Shown here piece after piece: positions 17,264 through 26,664 of a stretch of 64,000 bases of DNA; positions within the stretch are counted from its first letter, which is position 1; every line of letters starts with the position of its first letter. The position numbers and the translations under genes were made by a program. The notes under the pieces were generated by a model, which saw nothing but the letters and a program-made list of their open reading frames with translations, did not search any database and was not told the origin of the DNA. The DNA is from Bacteroidales bacterium H3 (GTDB lineage: Bacteria > Bacteroidota > Bacteroidia > Bacteroidales > Muribaculaceae), in contig DAAN01000025.1 in assembly GCA_001701135.1 (NCBI GenBank), positions 14,744 through 78,743 of the forward strand, read 5' to 3'.

Positions 17264-17795
17264 TACTATAGGCGGTGAGGAGGTTGGCGCAGGCGTTTTC
17301 GAGGAGGTCGAGCACGAGCTCGAAACCTTCGGCTCCTTCGTAGTATGGGTCGGGGATGTGGTCGAAGCGCGCGGGGCCGGTCAGATAGGCTGCCATCGGC
17401 ACTATTTTCTTCTCTGCCTCGACGGTGGGCGCCAGATGTTTCAAATTACGTATGTTGGCGGCATCCATGCCCACGATTAGTTCAAAGTCGTCGAAATCCG
17501 ACACTCTGACCTGACGACAGATATGCGTCAGCTCATAGCCGCGCCGACGCGCATGCGCCCGCATTCGGCTGTCGGGCAAGTCCCCTACATGGTAATTTCC
17601 CGTCCCCGCACTGTCAATAACAAAACGTCGACTTAGTCCTGCCCTATCAACCATCGACTGCATGATGCCATCCGCCGCCGGGGAGCGGCAGATGTTGCCG
17701 AGGCACACAAAAAGTATTCTTATTTTCTCTTTGTTCTTCAAAGAGTCGTTCTTAATAGCTTCATTGCCTTTGATATTCAGATTGTCCATATCCAA
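17256..17795 (-). CDS. low-molecular-weight protein-tyrosine phosphatase
   Basis: The 179-residue protein contains the signature FVCLGNICRSP (nucleophile Cys31, Arg37) and the acid loop DPYYEG near the C-terminus. The first 24 residues are extra to the core fold, and the true start may be a later codon. Bacterial LMW phosphatases often act with tyrosine kinases in capsule export, although no kinase gene is next to it here. Its stop codon lies in a long perfect stem-loop. Confidence 0.9.
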   Translation of the reverse strand: MDMDNLNIKGNEAIKNDSLKNKEKIRILFVCLGNICRSPAADGIMQSMVDRAGLSRRFVIDSAGTGNYHVGDLPDSRMRAHARRRGYELTHICRQVRVSDFDDFELIVGMDAANIRNLKHLAPTVEAEKKIVPMAAYLTGPARFDHIPDPYYEGAEGFELVLDLLENACANLLTAYSTD

Positions 17796-17885
17796 CAGGT
17801 TGCATTAGTTGCTGCAAAGTTACAAAAAACAACCGGCAAAATCAGCGGCACAATGTAAATCGCACGTTGTCAACGCTACAAAAAA

Positions 17886-17914
17886 AACAGGGTGCACTCG
17901 CGGCGCACCCTGTT
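17886..17914 (-). terminator. terminator of the rhamnose operon
   Basis: Stem AACAGGGTGC/GCACCCTGTT (17886-17895 with 17905-17914) is followed on the minus strand by a run of eight U. It lies 20 bp after the fucO stop. Confidence 0.85.
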
Positions 17915-17933
17915 CTATGGAAATCGGGAAAAT

Positions 17934-19088
17934 TCAAAGTAAAGAACGGTAGATTCCTGTCACATCTTCACCGGTGACCGGACGGGGATTGCCGGGGGTG
18001 CACACATCTTCAAGTGCCTGCGCGGTGAGAGCCGGTATGTCATTTTCGGTGATACCCAGCTCGGTGAGAGTTGCGGGAATACCGACAGTCTGCGAAAGCT
18101 GTTTAACGGCATCACATGCGGCTTGTGCAGCTTCGTCGTCATTCATCGCAGCAGTGTCGACGCCCATAGCCTCAGCTATTCTGCGATATTTTGCGATGCA
18201 GCAGGGCATATTGAATTCCATTACCGTGGGCAGAAGCACGGCGTTGGCAACACCGTGAGGGATATCAAACAGAGCACCCAACGGGTGTGCCATACCATGA
18301 ACGAGTCCGAGCCCGACATTGGAGAATGCCATACCTGCCACATATTGTGCGACAGCCATGCCGTTGCGGCCTTCGGGATTCTTGGGGTCGGCGACTGCCA
18401 CGGGCAGATAGCGGCTTATCATTCTGATGGCCTCGATCTCGAACATATCCGACAGCTCCCATGCACCTTTTGTAATATAACCTTCGATGGCATGCGTGAG
18501 GGCATCCATGCCTGTTGCCGCCGTAAGCCCTTTCGGCAGAGAATACATCAGTTCAGCGTCGATGATAGCAACGGCAGGAATGTCGTTGGGATCCACGCAC
18601 ACCATTTTCTTCTGCTTTTCCTCATCAATTATCACATAATTGATGGTAGTCTCGGCGGCCGTTCCGGCAGTTGTGGGAAGAGCGATGATAGGCACGCTTT
18701 TGTTTTTTGTAGGCGCGCAACCTTCAAGCGAGACAATATCGCTGAAATCGGGATTTGCGATTACGATGCCTATAGCCTTTGCAGTATCAATCGACGATCC
18801 TCCTCCGATGGCGACAAGGATGTCGGCCTGTGCATTTTTGAAAGCATCGATACCCGCTTTCACATTGCTCACGGTGGGATTGGGCTTGACTTCGCTGAAT
18901 ATCTCGTATGATAAACCGGCCTGATCGAGCACATCTGTTACCATCTTCGCCACACCGAACTGGAGCAGCCCCTTGTCGGTTACGATCAGTACTTTTGATT
19001 TGCCGATGCGCCGGATTGCCTCAGGCAGTTCCTTTCGGGCACCGGGTCCGAAAAACGATGTCTCGTTAAGTATGAAGCGATGAATCAT
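17934..19088 (-). CDS. fucO: lactaldehyde reductase (iron-dependent alcohol dehydrogenase)
   Basis: The 384-residue group III alcohol dehydrogenase has the NAD-binding motif GGGSSIDTAKAIG and metal-binding residues in DALTHAIEGY and HGMAHPLGALFDIPHG. FucO reduces L-lactaldehyde, the product of rhamnulose-1-phosphate aldolase, to 1,2-propanediol with NADH. It is the last gene of the rhamnose operon, 43 bp after rhaD, and is followed by a terminator. Context makes lactaldehyde the likely substrate. Confidence 0.92.
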   Translation of the reverse strand: MIHRFILNETSFFGPGARKELPEAIRRIGKSKVLIVTDKGLLQFGVAKMVTDVLDQAGLSYEIFSEVKPNPTVSNVKAGIDAFKNAQADILVAIGGGSSIDTAKAIGIVIANPDFSDIVSLEGCAPTKNKSVPIIALPTTAGTAAETTINYVIIDEEKQKKMVCVDPNDIPAVAIIDAELMYSLPKGLTAATGMDALTHAIEGYITKGAWELSDMFEIEAIRMISRYLPVAVADPKNPEGRNGMAVAQYVAGMAFSNVGLGLVHGMAHPLGALFDIPHGVANAVLLPTVMEFNMPCCIAKYRRIAEAMGVDTAAMNDDEAAQAACDAVKQLSQTVGIPATLTELGITENDIPALTAQALEDVCTPGNPRPVTGEDVTGIYRSLL

Positions 19089-19131
19089 AAATTTCTGTTC
19101 AAAACAAGTTAGGGAATATTTCCTGAAATGA

Positions 19132-19941
19132 TTACTTTGGAAGGTTGAACACTGTAGAGAGCTCCTGCATCTGGTCGGCTGTCATACCGTCGGGCACAAA
19201 CCCCATCGAGCGTGCACACATGTAGATGTTGGCGCTCTTGTTGAGGACGTCGACCTGATCAAAGGCTTTCATGATATCATCTTCCACAGCGAATACGCCA
19301 TGTTTCTCCCACATCACCACATCGTAGTTGTCATCGATGGATCTGATGGTTTCTTCGGCGAGTTCGTTGCTCGAGGGCATCATGTAGGGCACAATGCCGA
19401 GCCCGCGTGGCGCGAACGCTTTCGTTTCGGGAATCATCGACCACAGTAGCCGTGTGAGCACATCCTTCTTCAGGAACTCGGGATTGTGGCTCATTGCCAC
19501 AAGTTCGATCGGATGAGTGTGGAGCGAAGCCCTGTAGGTGCTCCCCTTGCCGATAAGATAATTGTGGACCGACAGGTGCGAAGGCAGCTCGCTCGTAGGC
19601 TTCACCGCTTCGTCGGCGATGATCTCGTAGTGGGCGCAGTCATCGAGAATACGTATCACCGAACCGTTCTCCATGGGACGGCGGGCAAGATCGCGCATTC
19701 TCTTCTGAGTGCCTTTGCAGAAAAAATAGCACCCCTTGAGGTTGGGCAGCGTGAAACCGATAGGGAAAACAGCGGATATGGCCGGCATATTCCTGATGCC
19801 GTCGTCGACATATTCGGTGATGTTGACGGTGATGTTGCCGCCATTGCGTTCCGCCCATCCTTTCTGCCAGAGATAGCCGGCGGCTTCGGCTATCTGGCCG
19901 ACGCACGCCGCGAGAGCGGGGCGGTTATCGAGAATTGACAT
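19132..19941 (-). CDS. rhaD: rhamnulose-1-phosphate aldolase
   Basis: From ATG 19939-19941, just past the rhaT stop, the protein is 269 residues, matching the usual class II aldolase length. An upstream ATG at 19972-19974 would overlap rhaT. Zinc ligands are visible in SLHTHPIEL and WEKHG, and the acidic residue in the N-terminal GNITVN region is in place. It splits L-rhamnulose-1-phosphate into dihydroxyacetone phosphate and L-lactaldehyde. Confidence 0.93.
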   Translation of the reverse strand: MSILDNRPALAACVGQIAEAAGYLWQKGWAERNGGNITVNITEYVDDGIRNMPAISAVFPIGFTLPNLKGCYFFCKGTQKRMRDLARRPMENGSVIRILDDCAHYEIIADEAVKPTSELPSHLSVHNYLIGKGSTYRASLHTHPIELVAMSHNPEFLKKDVLTRLLWSMIPETKAFAPRGLGIVPYMMPSSNELAEETIRSIDDNYDVVMWEKHGVFAVEDDIMKAFDQVDVLNKSANIYMCARSMGFVPDGMTADQMQELSTVFNLPK

Positions 19942-19942
19942 G

Positions 19943-20977
19943 TTAGATAATCTGAGGGATAAATGTTGAGACAATTAGAACTACGATGCCGATGACAAGC
20001 ACTGTCATGGTTTTCTTCGAGCATCCTTTCCACTCCTTGAGGATGATACCCCACACGTTGGAGAAAACCACATTGAGCGCCATGAGGATGCAGAACGAGA
20101 GCGTCATCAGCGTCGGCGACGAAGTGAGAAATCCTTTGCCGAGCGCGAGACCGAAGAACTGGCTGTACCACAGCGCCCCTGCCAACAGACAGAACAGCAG
20201 ATTGTTGCCCCACACCGAGCCTTTGCTGTAATCGCTCCAGGTGTGGTTCTTCTGATTCTGCCAGAAGCAGTAGACGGCGTTGGTGACAAAGCCGCCAAGA
20301 GTAACCAGGAAAGTTGCGGGCAGAGTGCGGAACATCGGGTTGGAGAGGTCGCCGAAGTTGATACCGCTGCCGAATTCAAGTCCCACATTGAAGCAGCCGC
20401 TCATGAAACCGGCGAGTAGCGCTATGGCAATGCCTTTGGGGAAATTGAAATCCTTTACCGCAGCTTTCTTCTCCTCCTCGCTCAGCGAATTGGCCTTCAT
20501 CGAGCCGGCGACGCCTATGATGGCGATGCCTACAAGCGTGGCAACTACGCCGAGAATCACAGAGTAAGTGAGCTGCGACACCGGGTCATTCTCGGGGAAA
20601 AACACCTGTAGCAGCAGAGGCCCCATAACGGTGCCGATGGCGGCACATGTTCCCAAGGCTATCGACTGGCCGAGGGCCACTCCAAGGTAGCGCATCGACA
20701 ATCCGAAAGTGAGACCGCCGACACCCCAGAGCACACCGAACAGGATTGTCATCCAGAAATTGAACGACGGCGCGTCGGCAAAAAGCCCACATAGCGAGCC
20801 GCCCGCCGGCACGGCCAGCAGCGCGCCTAAGAATGGAAGGATAAGCCATGCGAACACGCCCTGCACAATCCAGTAGCTCTCCCAGCTCCACGATTTGATT
20901 TTGTTGATGGGAACATAGCACGAGGATTGGCAGAAAGCGCCGATCGCAATGATGAGTAAGCCGATGATAATTTCCAT
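19943..20977 (-). CDS. rhaT: L-rhamnose/proton symporter
   Basis: From ATG 20975-20977 the protein has 344 residues, the same size as E. coli RhaT, and about ten hydrophobic helices. It begins MEIIIGLLIIAIGAFCQSSC, typical for RhaT. Its ATG overlaps the rhaA stop by one base (TAATG), showing tight coupling. A longer frame upstream lies inside rhaA and is not used. It imports L-rhamnose across the inner membrane. Confidence 0.92.
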   Translation of the reverse strand: MEIIIGLLIIAIGAFCQSSCYVPINKIKSWSWESYWIVQGVFAWLILPFLGALLAVPAGGSLCGLFADAPSFNFWMTILFGVLWGVGGLTFGLSMRYLGVALGQSIALGTCAAIGTVMGPLLLQVFFPENDPVSQLTYSVILGVVATLVGIAIIGVAGSMKANSLSEEEKKAAVKDFNFPKGIAIALLAGFMSGCFNVGLEFGSGINFGDLSNPMFRTLPATFLVTLGGFVTNAVYCFWQNQKNHTWSDYSKGSVWGNNLLFCLLAGALWYSQFFGLALGKGFLTSSPTLMTLSFCILMALNVVFSNVWGIILKEWKGCSKKTMTVLVIGIVVLIVSTFIPQII

Positions 20978-22230
20978 TATCGCTTGGAGGTGACTTCTTT
21001 TTCGTATTTCTGAACTTCGGCGATATAGCTTTCGCCTACGGGAACACCGTTGCGCAGGCAGAACATGTCGTAGACAGCGTTCCAGGGCAGGGTCTTGCAC
21101 TCTTCAAGCAGAGCGAGACGCTCGAACCTCTTGTCGGCCAGCTCATAAGCGCGGAGAGTGTCGAGGGGTTCGAGTAGCGCGCGGAGCATGCACTTCTGAG
21201 CGGCGCGGCTGCCGATCACGTAGGCACCGATGCGGTTGAGAGTGCCATCGAAGTAATCGAGACCATAGTGGACGCGGTTGAGGGCACCGGCACGCACAAT
21301 CTCGCTGAAGAGATCGAGAGTGGGATCGTCCATGATCGTAACATGATCGGAATCCCAGCGCACGGGACGCGACACATGGAGCATCAGCTCGGGCACGAAC
21401 AGCAGCATGGCGCTCACTTTGTCGGCGACCGATTCAGTGGGATGGAAATGACCGGTGTCGAGGGTGATCATCATGTCGCGCTTTGACGCGTAGGCGGTGT
21501 AGAAATCGTTGGAACCTACAGTGTAGCTCTCCAGACCGATGCCGAAGACCTTGCTCTCCACACTGTCTTTCATCCAGTCGTAGCGGTGTTCGAACACCTG
21601 ATCAAGCGAGTCCTTGAGCAGTTCGCGATACATGTAGCGGTTGACCGTGATATCCTTGCTGCCGTCGTGGATCCATGTGTTCATGATGCAGGGATCCTTC
21701 TGGGCCTCGCCTATGGCATTGGAGATTTCGCGGCAGCGTTTGCTGTGCTCGATCCAGAAATCGCGGATAGCCTTGTCGGGGTTTGCCAACGACAGATCGC
21801 CGCTCTTGGGATGAGAGAATGAGGTGGAATTGAAGTCGAGTTTGATGTCGTTGGCCAGACCCCAGTCGATCCAGCTACGGAAATATTCGGGGGTCACCTC
21901 GTCGCGGTCGACCACCTTGCCGCCGAAGTCGCCGTAAATCTCATGAAGATTCAGGCGGTGCTTGCCGGGGATGAGCGACATGGCGTAGAGAATATCGTCG
22001 CGAAGCTCGCCTATGTTGCGAGCCTTGCCGGGATAGTTGCCGTTGACCTGGATGCCGCCGGTCAGTCCCCCCTCGTGGGGTTCGAAGCCGGCCACATCGT
22101 CGGCCTGCCAGCAATGCATCGACAGGTGGAAGTCCTGCATCTGGTCGAGCACTTTATCGGTGTCGACGCCTACTGCGGCATAACGCTCGCGTGCTATCTC
22201 ATACGCTTTCTGTACATGATTTTCTTTCAT
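20977..22230 (-). CDS. rhaA: L-rhamnose isomerase
   Basis: The 417-residue protein matches RhaA from end to end: FHLSMHCWQADDV at the N-terminus and metal-site residues in DFNSTSFSHPK, MITLDTGHFHPTE and HVSRPVRWDSDHV. It converts L-rhamnose to L-rhamnulose. It follows rhaB by 13 bp. Confidence 0.96.
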   Translation of the reverse strand: MKENHVQKAYEIARERYAAVGVDTDKVLDQMQDFHLSMHCWQADDVAGFEPHEGGLTGGIQVNGNYPGKARNIGELRDDILYAMSLIPGKHRLNLHEIYGDFGGKVVDRDEVTPEYFRSWIDWGLANDIKLDFNSTSFSHPKSGDLSLANPDKAIRDFWIEHSKRCREISNAIGEAQKDPCIMNTWIHDGSKDITVNRYMYRELLKDSLDQVFEHRYDWMKDSVESKVFGIGLESYTVGSNDFYTAYASKRDMMITLDTGHFHPTESVADKVSAMLLFVPELMLHVSRPVRWDSDHVTIMDDPTLDLFSEIVRAGALNRVHYGLDYFDGTLNRIGAYVIGSRAAQKCMLRALLEPLDTLRAYELADKRFERLALLEECKTLPWNAVYDMFCLRNGVPVGESYIAEVQKYEKEVTSKR

Positions 22231-22243
22231 GGCAATGTTTTGG

Positions 22244-23650
22244 TTATTTGGGATTATACGTTTTTGTTTCTGTTGAATTGATGGCCACGCGCCTCATATC
22301 GTCAAGACTCTTAAGCGCGCCGGAGGCCTTGAGCTGGACGAGCACATTGCCCAAAGCGGTGCATTCCGTGGGGCCTGCGACTACGGGGATACCGAGTTCG
22401 TTGGCAGTGTCCTGCATCAGATATTTGTTGAGCGAGCCGCCGCCGATCACATGCAGGCGCTTGATTTCCACAGGGCTGAGCTGACGCAGCCAGTCGAGAA
22501 TCGTAGTGTAGCGCTGGGCCAGAGAACGATATATCACACGGATATAGTCGGCGGGAGTCTCGGGTTTGGCCTGCCCTGTCTTGAGGCAATAGTCGTCGAT
22601 AGCGGCGGTCATGCTTGCCGGATGTGCAAACGTCGGATCATCGGGATTGATGATTGTGTCGCAGTCCGAATCAAGACACAGTGCCGCGAGAGCCGATATA
22701 TCGGCCGGCACATTCTTGAATTCCTTGCGACACTCCTCGAAAATCCACATTCCGCAGATGTTTTTTAGGAAACGGGTAGTGCCGTCGATTCCACCCTCGT
22801 TTGTGAAGTTATACTGCCGGCTCAGGTCATTGATGATGGCCGTCGGCGATTCTATTCCCAGCAGCGACCATGTGCCGCAACTGAGATAAGCGTAATCTTT
22901 GTCGGGCGAAGGCACGGCGATTACCGCCGAAGCGGTGTCGTGACCCGCCACTGCAATCACCGGCACGGCACCATGACCGGTATATTGCTGAATCTGGGAG
23001 GTGAGAGTGCCGATCACAGTGCCGGGATTCACCATTTCCCCGAATTTTTCCCGGGGAATACCGATAGCTTTGAGCAACACCCCGTCGAATTCGCCGGTTT
23101 TGGGATTCAACATCTGCGATGTCGATGCCACAGTGTATTCACACACAGCGTTCCCCGTGAGCATATAAGCCAGGGCATCCGGTATGAACAGAATCTTGTC
23201 GGCCGACTCGATCACTTCAGGCTCATTCCGGTGAATCGTGTCGAGCTGGAAGAGAGTGTTGAAATCCATAAACTGTATGCCTGTCCTCGCATACACCTCG
23301 TCAAGCGGCATCTTCGACGCGAAACGCTCCACGGCCCCCTCGGTGTGCGGGTCGCGATAGGCATAAGGCAGATGCGACAGAGAGCCGTCGCGGTGAAAAT
23401 AGGCCACATCGCAGCCCCAGGTGTCAATACCGATCGAGGAGAGGCGGACGTCGGTTTTCTTCAGACCTTCAAGGATTTCCTGATAGATCAGCGGCAGATT
23501 CCAGTAAAGATGTCCGTTAGCGGGTATCATCGGATATTTGAATCGCGACACCTCGCGCATCTCCACTTTCTCACCGTCGAAAGAGGCGAGAATGGTGCGA
23601 CCCGATGTGGCGCCGAGATCTGCGGCGAAATGATATGATTTATTATTCAT
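22244..23650 (-). CDS. rhaB: rhamnulokinase
   Basis: The 468-residue FGGY-family sugar kinase has the ATP-binding start AADLGATSGRTI, the DTWGCD segment and the C-terminal VIGGGSLNKYLMQ. It phosphorylates L-rhamnulose. It is the first gene of the operon rhaB-rhaA-rhaT-rhaD-fucO, with a good promoter upstream (23775-23806) divergent from the LuxR-type gene. Confidence 0.95.
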   Translation of the reverse strand: MNNKSYHFAADLGATSGRTILASFDGEKVEMREVSRFKYPMIPANGHLYWNLPLIYQEILEGLKKTDVRLSSIGIDTWGCDVAYFHRDGSLSHLPYAYRDPHTEGAVERFASKMPLDEVYARTGIQFMDFNTLFQLDTIHRNEPEVIESADKILFIPDALAYMLTGNAVCEYTVASTSQMLNPKTGEFDGVLLKAIGIPREKFGEMVNPGTVIGTLTSQIQQYTGHGAVPVIAVAGHDTASAVIAVPSPDKDYAYLSCGTWSLLGIESPTAIINDLSRQYNFTNEGGIDGTTRFLKNICGMWIFEECRKEFKNVPADISALAALCLDSDCDTIINPDDPTFAHPASMTAAIDDYCLKTGQAKPETPADYIRVIYRSLAQRYTTILDWLRQLSPVEIKRLHVIGGGSLNKYLMQDTANELGIPVVAGPTECTALGNVLVQLKASGALKSLDDMRRVAINSTETKTYNPK

Positions 23651-23774
23651 GGTGTTTGATCACCGTCGGCAACGAGTCATGCCTGTCGCAGCTTACCGGT
23701 AAGCTACGGCCGGGGAAACATCATCGTTGGGCGGTTGATATTCAAATTTTGGTTACTGTTGGGTTATGCACCCA

Positions 23775-23806
23775 CGAAATTACGCACGATTTTTGAAATT
23801 ACCAAA
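23775..23806 (-). promoter_or_regulatory. rhamnose operon promoter
   Basis: On the minus strand TTTG (23803-23806), a spacer of exactly 20 bp, and TAATTTCG (23775-23782) match the Bacteroidetes -33/-7 pattern. The start would be about 118 bp before rhaB, leaving room for operator sites. The inverted repeat GCTTACCGGTAAGC (23699-23712) lies in this leader. Confidence 0.7.
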
Positions 23807-23832
23807 GATTCCGACCGAAAAAAGTAGTATTA

Positions 23833-23865
23833 TTAGTAATATATGCGATTTTGTCAGTAAATTTG
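23833..23865 (+). promoter_or_regulatory. promoter of the PAS/LuxR regulator
   Basis: A -7 box TAAATTTG (23858-23865) with TTAG at 23833-23836 and 21-bp spacing lies about 45 bp before the chosen ATG. It makes the upstream ATG at 23851 implausible as a start. Confidence 0.5.
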
Positions 23866-23910
23866 AATTGTAAAGCTAAAAGCGTTTTAAGAGCTTTTTA
23901 TAATATTACA

Positions 23911-24684
23911 ATGGATATACTCAGAAAAGAACTCAATCAGATATATCAGAGTCAGCTGCTCGGCCAGGAGATTCTCGATCCCACCAATATCGTGTTGTGG
24001 AAAGAGAAGATTGCATCGCTGGCAACTACCGGCGACGAGATGGATGTGATCACCGATGCATCGGCCGACCGGTGTCACATTTTTTCCGGCAAAATTGCAT
24101 ATATTCTCGGGCTTTCCGACCTGCCTCACTATATTGCGACCTATGAATCAAGCGACGAAGATGCAATTTATTCCCGAATACATCCCGAGGATCTCGTCGA
24201 CAAACGCATGCTTGAATATGAGTTTTTCAAATTCATCAATCCGCTGACGGACGCGGAAAAATTACACCACAAGGCAGCATGCCGCATCCGCATGCAGAAC
24301 CGCTACGGAGAGTACATCTACTTCGACAACAGCACCCAGATAATTCATCCGTCCCCCGCCGGCAAAATCTGGCTGATTCTGTGCCGATACTGCATTTCTC
24401 CTAACCAGGAGGAGATGACCGGAATTTCTCCCGTGCTGATCAACTCCGATTCAGGCGCCGTGACTCCGCTGTCAATCACCACCCGCCGCAATCAAGTGCT
24501 CTCGCGCCGGGAAAAAGAGGTGATGCGCCTCATCAAGGACGGGAAAGCCAGCAAACAGATAGCCGGTCTGCTCGGAATCAGTATCCACACAGTGAACCGT
24601 CACCGGCAGAATATCATCGAAAAACTCAGCGTAAGCAACTCAACGGAAGCCGTCGCGGCCGCCACCGCCATGAAGCTCCTGTGA
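23911..24684 (+). CDS. LuxR-type response regulator with PAS-like sensor domain, divergent from rha operon
   Basis: From ATG 23911 the protein is 257 residues. Residues about 30-160 form a PAS-like sensor (FSGKIAYILGLSDLPHYI, then YSRIHPEDL). Residues about 190-255 are a GerE/LuxR HTH (LSRREKEVMRLIKDGKASKQ, then ISIHTVNRHRQNIIEKL). There is no receiver domain. Proteins of this build are common in Bacteroidales and often lie beside carbohydrate genes. A role controlling rha genes is suggested only by the shared intergenic region, since Bacteroides rhamnose operons are usually governed by AraC-type RhaR. Confidence 0.85.
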   Translation: MDILRKELNQIYQSQLLGQEILDPTNIVLWKEKIASLATTGDEMDVITDASADRCHIFSGKIAYILGLSDLPHYIATYESSDEDAIYSRIHPEDLVDKRMLEYEFFKFINPLTDAEKLHHKAACRIRMQNRYGEYIYFDNSTQIIHPSPAGKIWLILCRYCISPNQEEMTGISPVLINSDSGAVTPLSITTRRNQVLSRREKEVMRLIKDGKASKQIAGLLGISIHTVNRHRQNIIEKLSVSNSTEAVAAATAMKLL

Positions 24685-24764
24685 CAGATGTGGTTAAAAA
24701 TCAGTATTGCGAGGTTTTGCATAAGTGCATAATTTTGCTGCACCATAACTTAGAGCAGTCACTT

Positions 24765-26471
24765 ATGAAAACCATCAATCTCATCACTTTGCTGATGCTG
24801 CTGTTGCCGCCCCTGTTCCCGGCGGCGAAAGCACCTGACAATTTCAGCTGGGGCAACGCCACGGTGTATTTTGTAATCACCGACAGGTTTTGCAACGGCG
24901 ACACAACAAACGACCTAAACTATGGCCGCATCACCGACTATGGCAATGAGCGACTTAATGCCGCCACCTTTCATGGAGGCGATTTCAACGGCATGCTAAA
25001 GAAAGCCAAAGAAGGCTATTTCACCGACCTGGGCGTTGATGTGGTGTGGATGACCGACGTTTACGAGCAGATTCATGGCTGGATGTCGGGTAGCGGCGCC
25101 GTCAACGACTTCCCGCATTACGGCTATCACGGCTACTATCCTTTGGATTACACACAGATCGACAAGAATTACGGAACGGTCGCAGAGTTCCGCGAGCTGG
25201 TCGACACCCTCCATTCGCAGGGCATCAGGGTGATGCTCGGGGCCAACCTCAACGACCCGGGCTACCCTACCCTGCTCGACGCCGTGCAGCAGGGCTTCGC
25301 CGACACGTGACTTACCGAGGAGCAGGCCGCGCGACACATCAGGGAATGGAGTTTCGACCGTTTCTTTGAGGGTCGCACCGGCTGGAACGGATGGTATAAT
25401 CGCGGCTGGATTCGAATGCCCGACGAAAACTGGAACGAAACAGATCCCCTTCAGGCTACCCTATTCGGCATGCCCGATTTCAAGGACGAGAGCGATGACC
25501 CGGTGAGAATTCCGCAGTTTCTGCATCGCAAATGGGAACGCGAAGGGAAATCCAACGACGCATGGGTGAACCCCTCGGCGCGCCCGCTCAGAGAAGACCG
25601 CGACTGGAATCCGATGCAATATGTCATAGCGTGGATAGCATCATGGGTAGAGGAATTCGGCATTGACGGCTTCCGTTGCGACATAGTTGAGAATGTGCAC
25701 CTCAACCGCTGGAAAGAGCTTAACGAAGCCTGCAACGCCGCGCTCATCCGCTGGCGCGAAAAACACCCCGGTGACAAAGCGGCGCAATGGCGCGACAAGT
25801 TCTATATGACCGGCGATTTTGATTGCGCCTCAATCGACTACAAACCAGGTTACGCCGACGCCGGGTTCTCCAGCATGGTCAATTTCTATTTTCCAAAACA
25901 TGGCGACCTCGACAACATCGTATACACCTGGCAGGCTTATGCCGACAGCGTGGCCGCACACTCTGACTGGCACCCCTTCAGCTACCTCAACAACTCATAC
26001 CACCGCGATGCCGATCAGACCAATATGATCGATTGCCTCACCTCTCTGATGCTGTCGCCTGGCGCCGTCCAGCTGTTTTATGGCGACGAGACCGGCCGCG
26101 GTCTAAACGACGCCCGCTTCAACGTCGATTCTGATCAGGCATTTCGCTCCGACATGGACTGGCACAGCGTCGATTCCGCCCGAATGAAACATGTGGCCAC
26201 ATTAGGCCAAATCCGTAGCAATAATCCGGTAATAGGCCGGGGACGTCAACGCACCATTGACACCCACACATGCGTACGCTATAACGACACTGACACCCTA
26301 CTCATCCGCATCCATGCCGATAACAGCAAGCCAATAACAACCGCAGATATATTCCCCGACGGCACTACTCTGCGCGACTTATGTACAGGAGCCACCTCGC
26401 AAACCCGCAACGGATCCATCTCTTTCCCCTCTTATTTCAACAACATCGCGATTCTCACTGCGACAAAATAA
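24765..26471 (+). pseudogene. GH13 alpha-amylase-like gene with in-frame TGA and degenerate active site
   Basis: The frame from ATG 24765 encodes a signal peptide (KTINLITLLMLLLPPLFPAA) and a GH13 barrel. It is broken by a single TGA at codon 182 (25308-25310), and the same frame then stays open for 386 more codons. Active-site regions are abnormal. Region I (normally DVVxNH) reads LGANLND. Region II keeps Asp in GFRCDIVENV. Region III (normally GEVW) reads TGDFDC, so the acid/base Glu is replaced. Region IV (normally SHD) reads NNSYHRD. The gene may be a decayed amylase, a non-catalytic homologue with a recent stop, or contain a sequencing error at the TGA. Confidence 0.75.
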
Positions 26472-26506
26472 AGTTACATTCATCTTTATCAACAGTCTCC
26501 CTATCC

Positions 26507-26534
26507 ATAGCCTCCGTCGCCGGAGGCTATTTTT
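26507..26534 (+). terminator. intrinsic terminator after the amylase-like gene
   Basis: Stem ATAGCCTCCG/CGGAGGCTAT (26507-26516 with 26521-26530) is followed by TTTTT. Confidence 0.85.
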
Positions 26535-26664
26535 GTATACAGAAAATCAGAGGAGGGGAAACCTTGCGGTAAAAATTCATTTCTCAGTGCAAAGACACCC
26601 ATTTTCAGACAATTACAAAACAGACTGCATACAAATTATCATCTCAAAAGAGAATATTGGGCAT

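Noticed and set aside
25308..25310. TGA read as an amino acid (recoding) in the amylase-like gene
   Set aside because: No selenocysteine insertion structure is evident, other genes in the window use TGA as stop, and degenerate active-site motifs favour loss of function.
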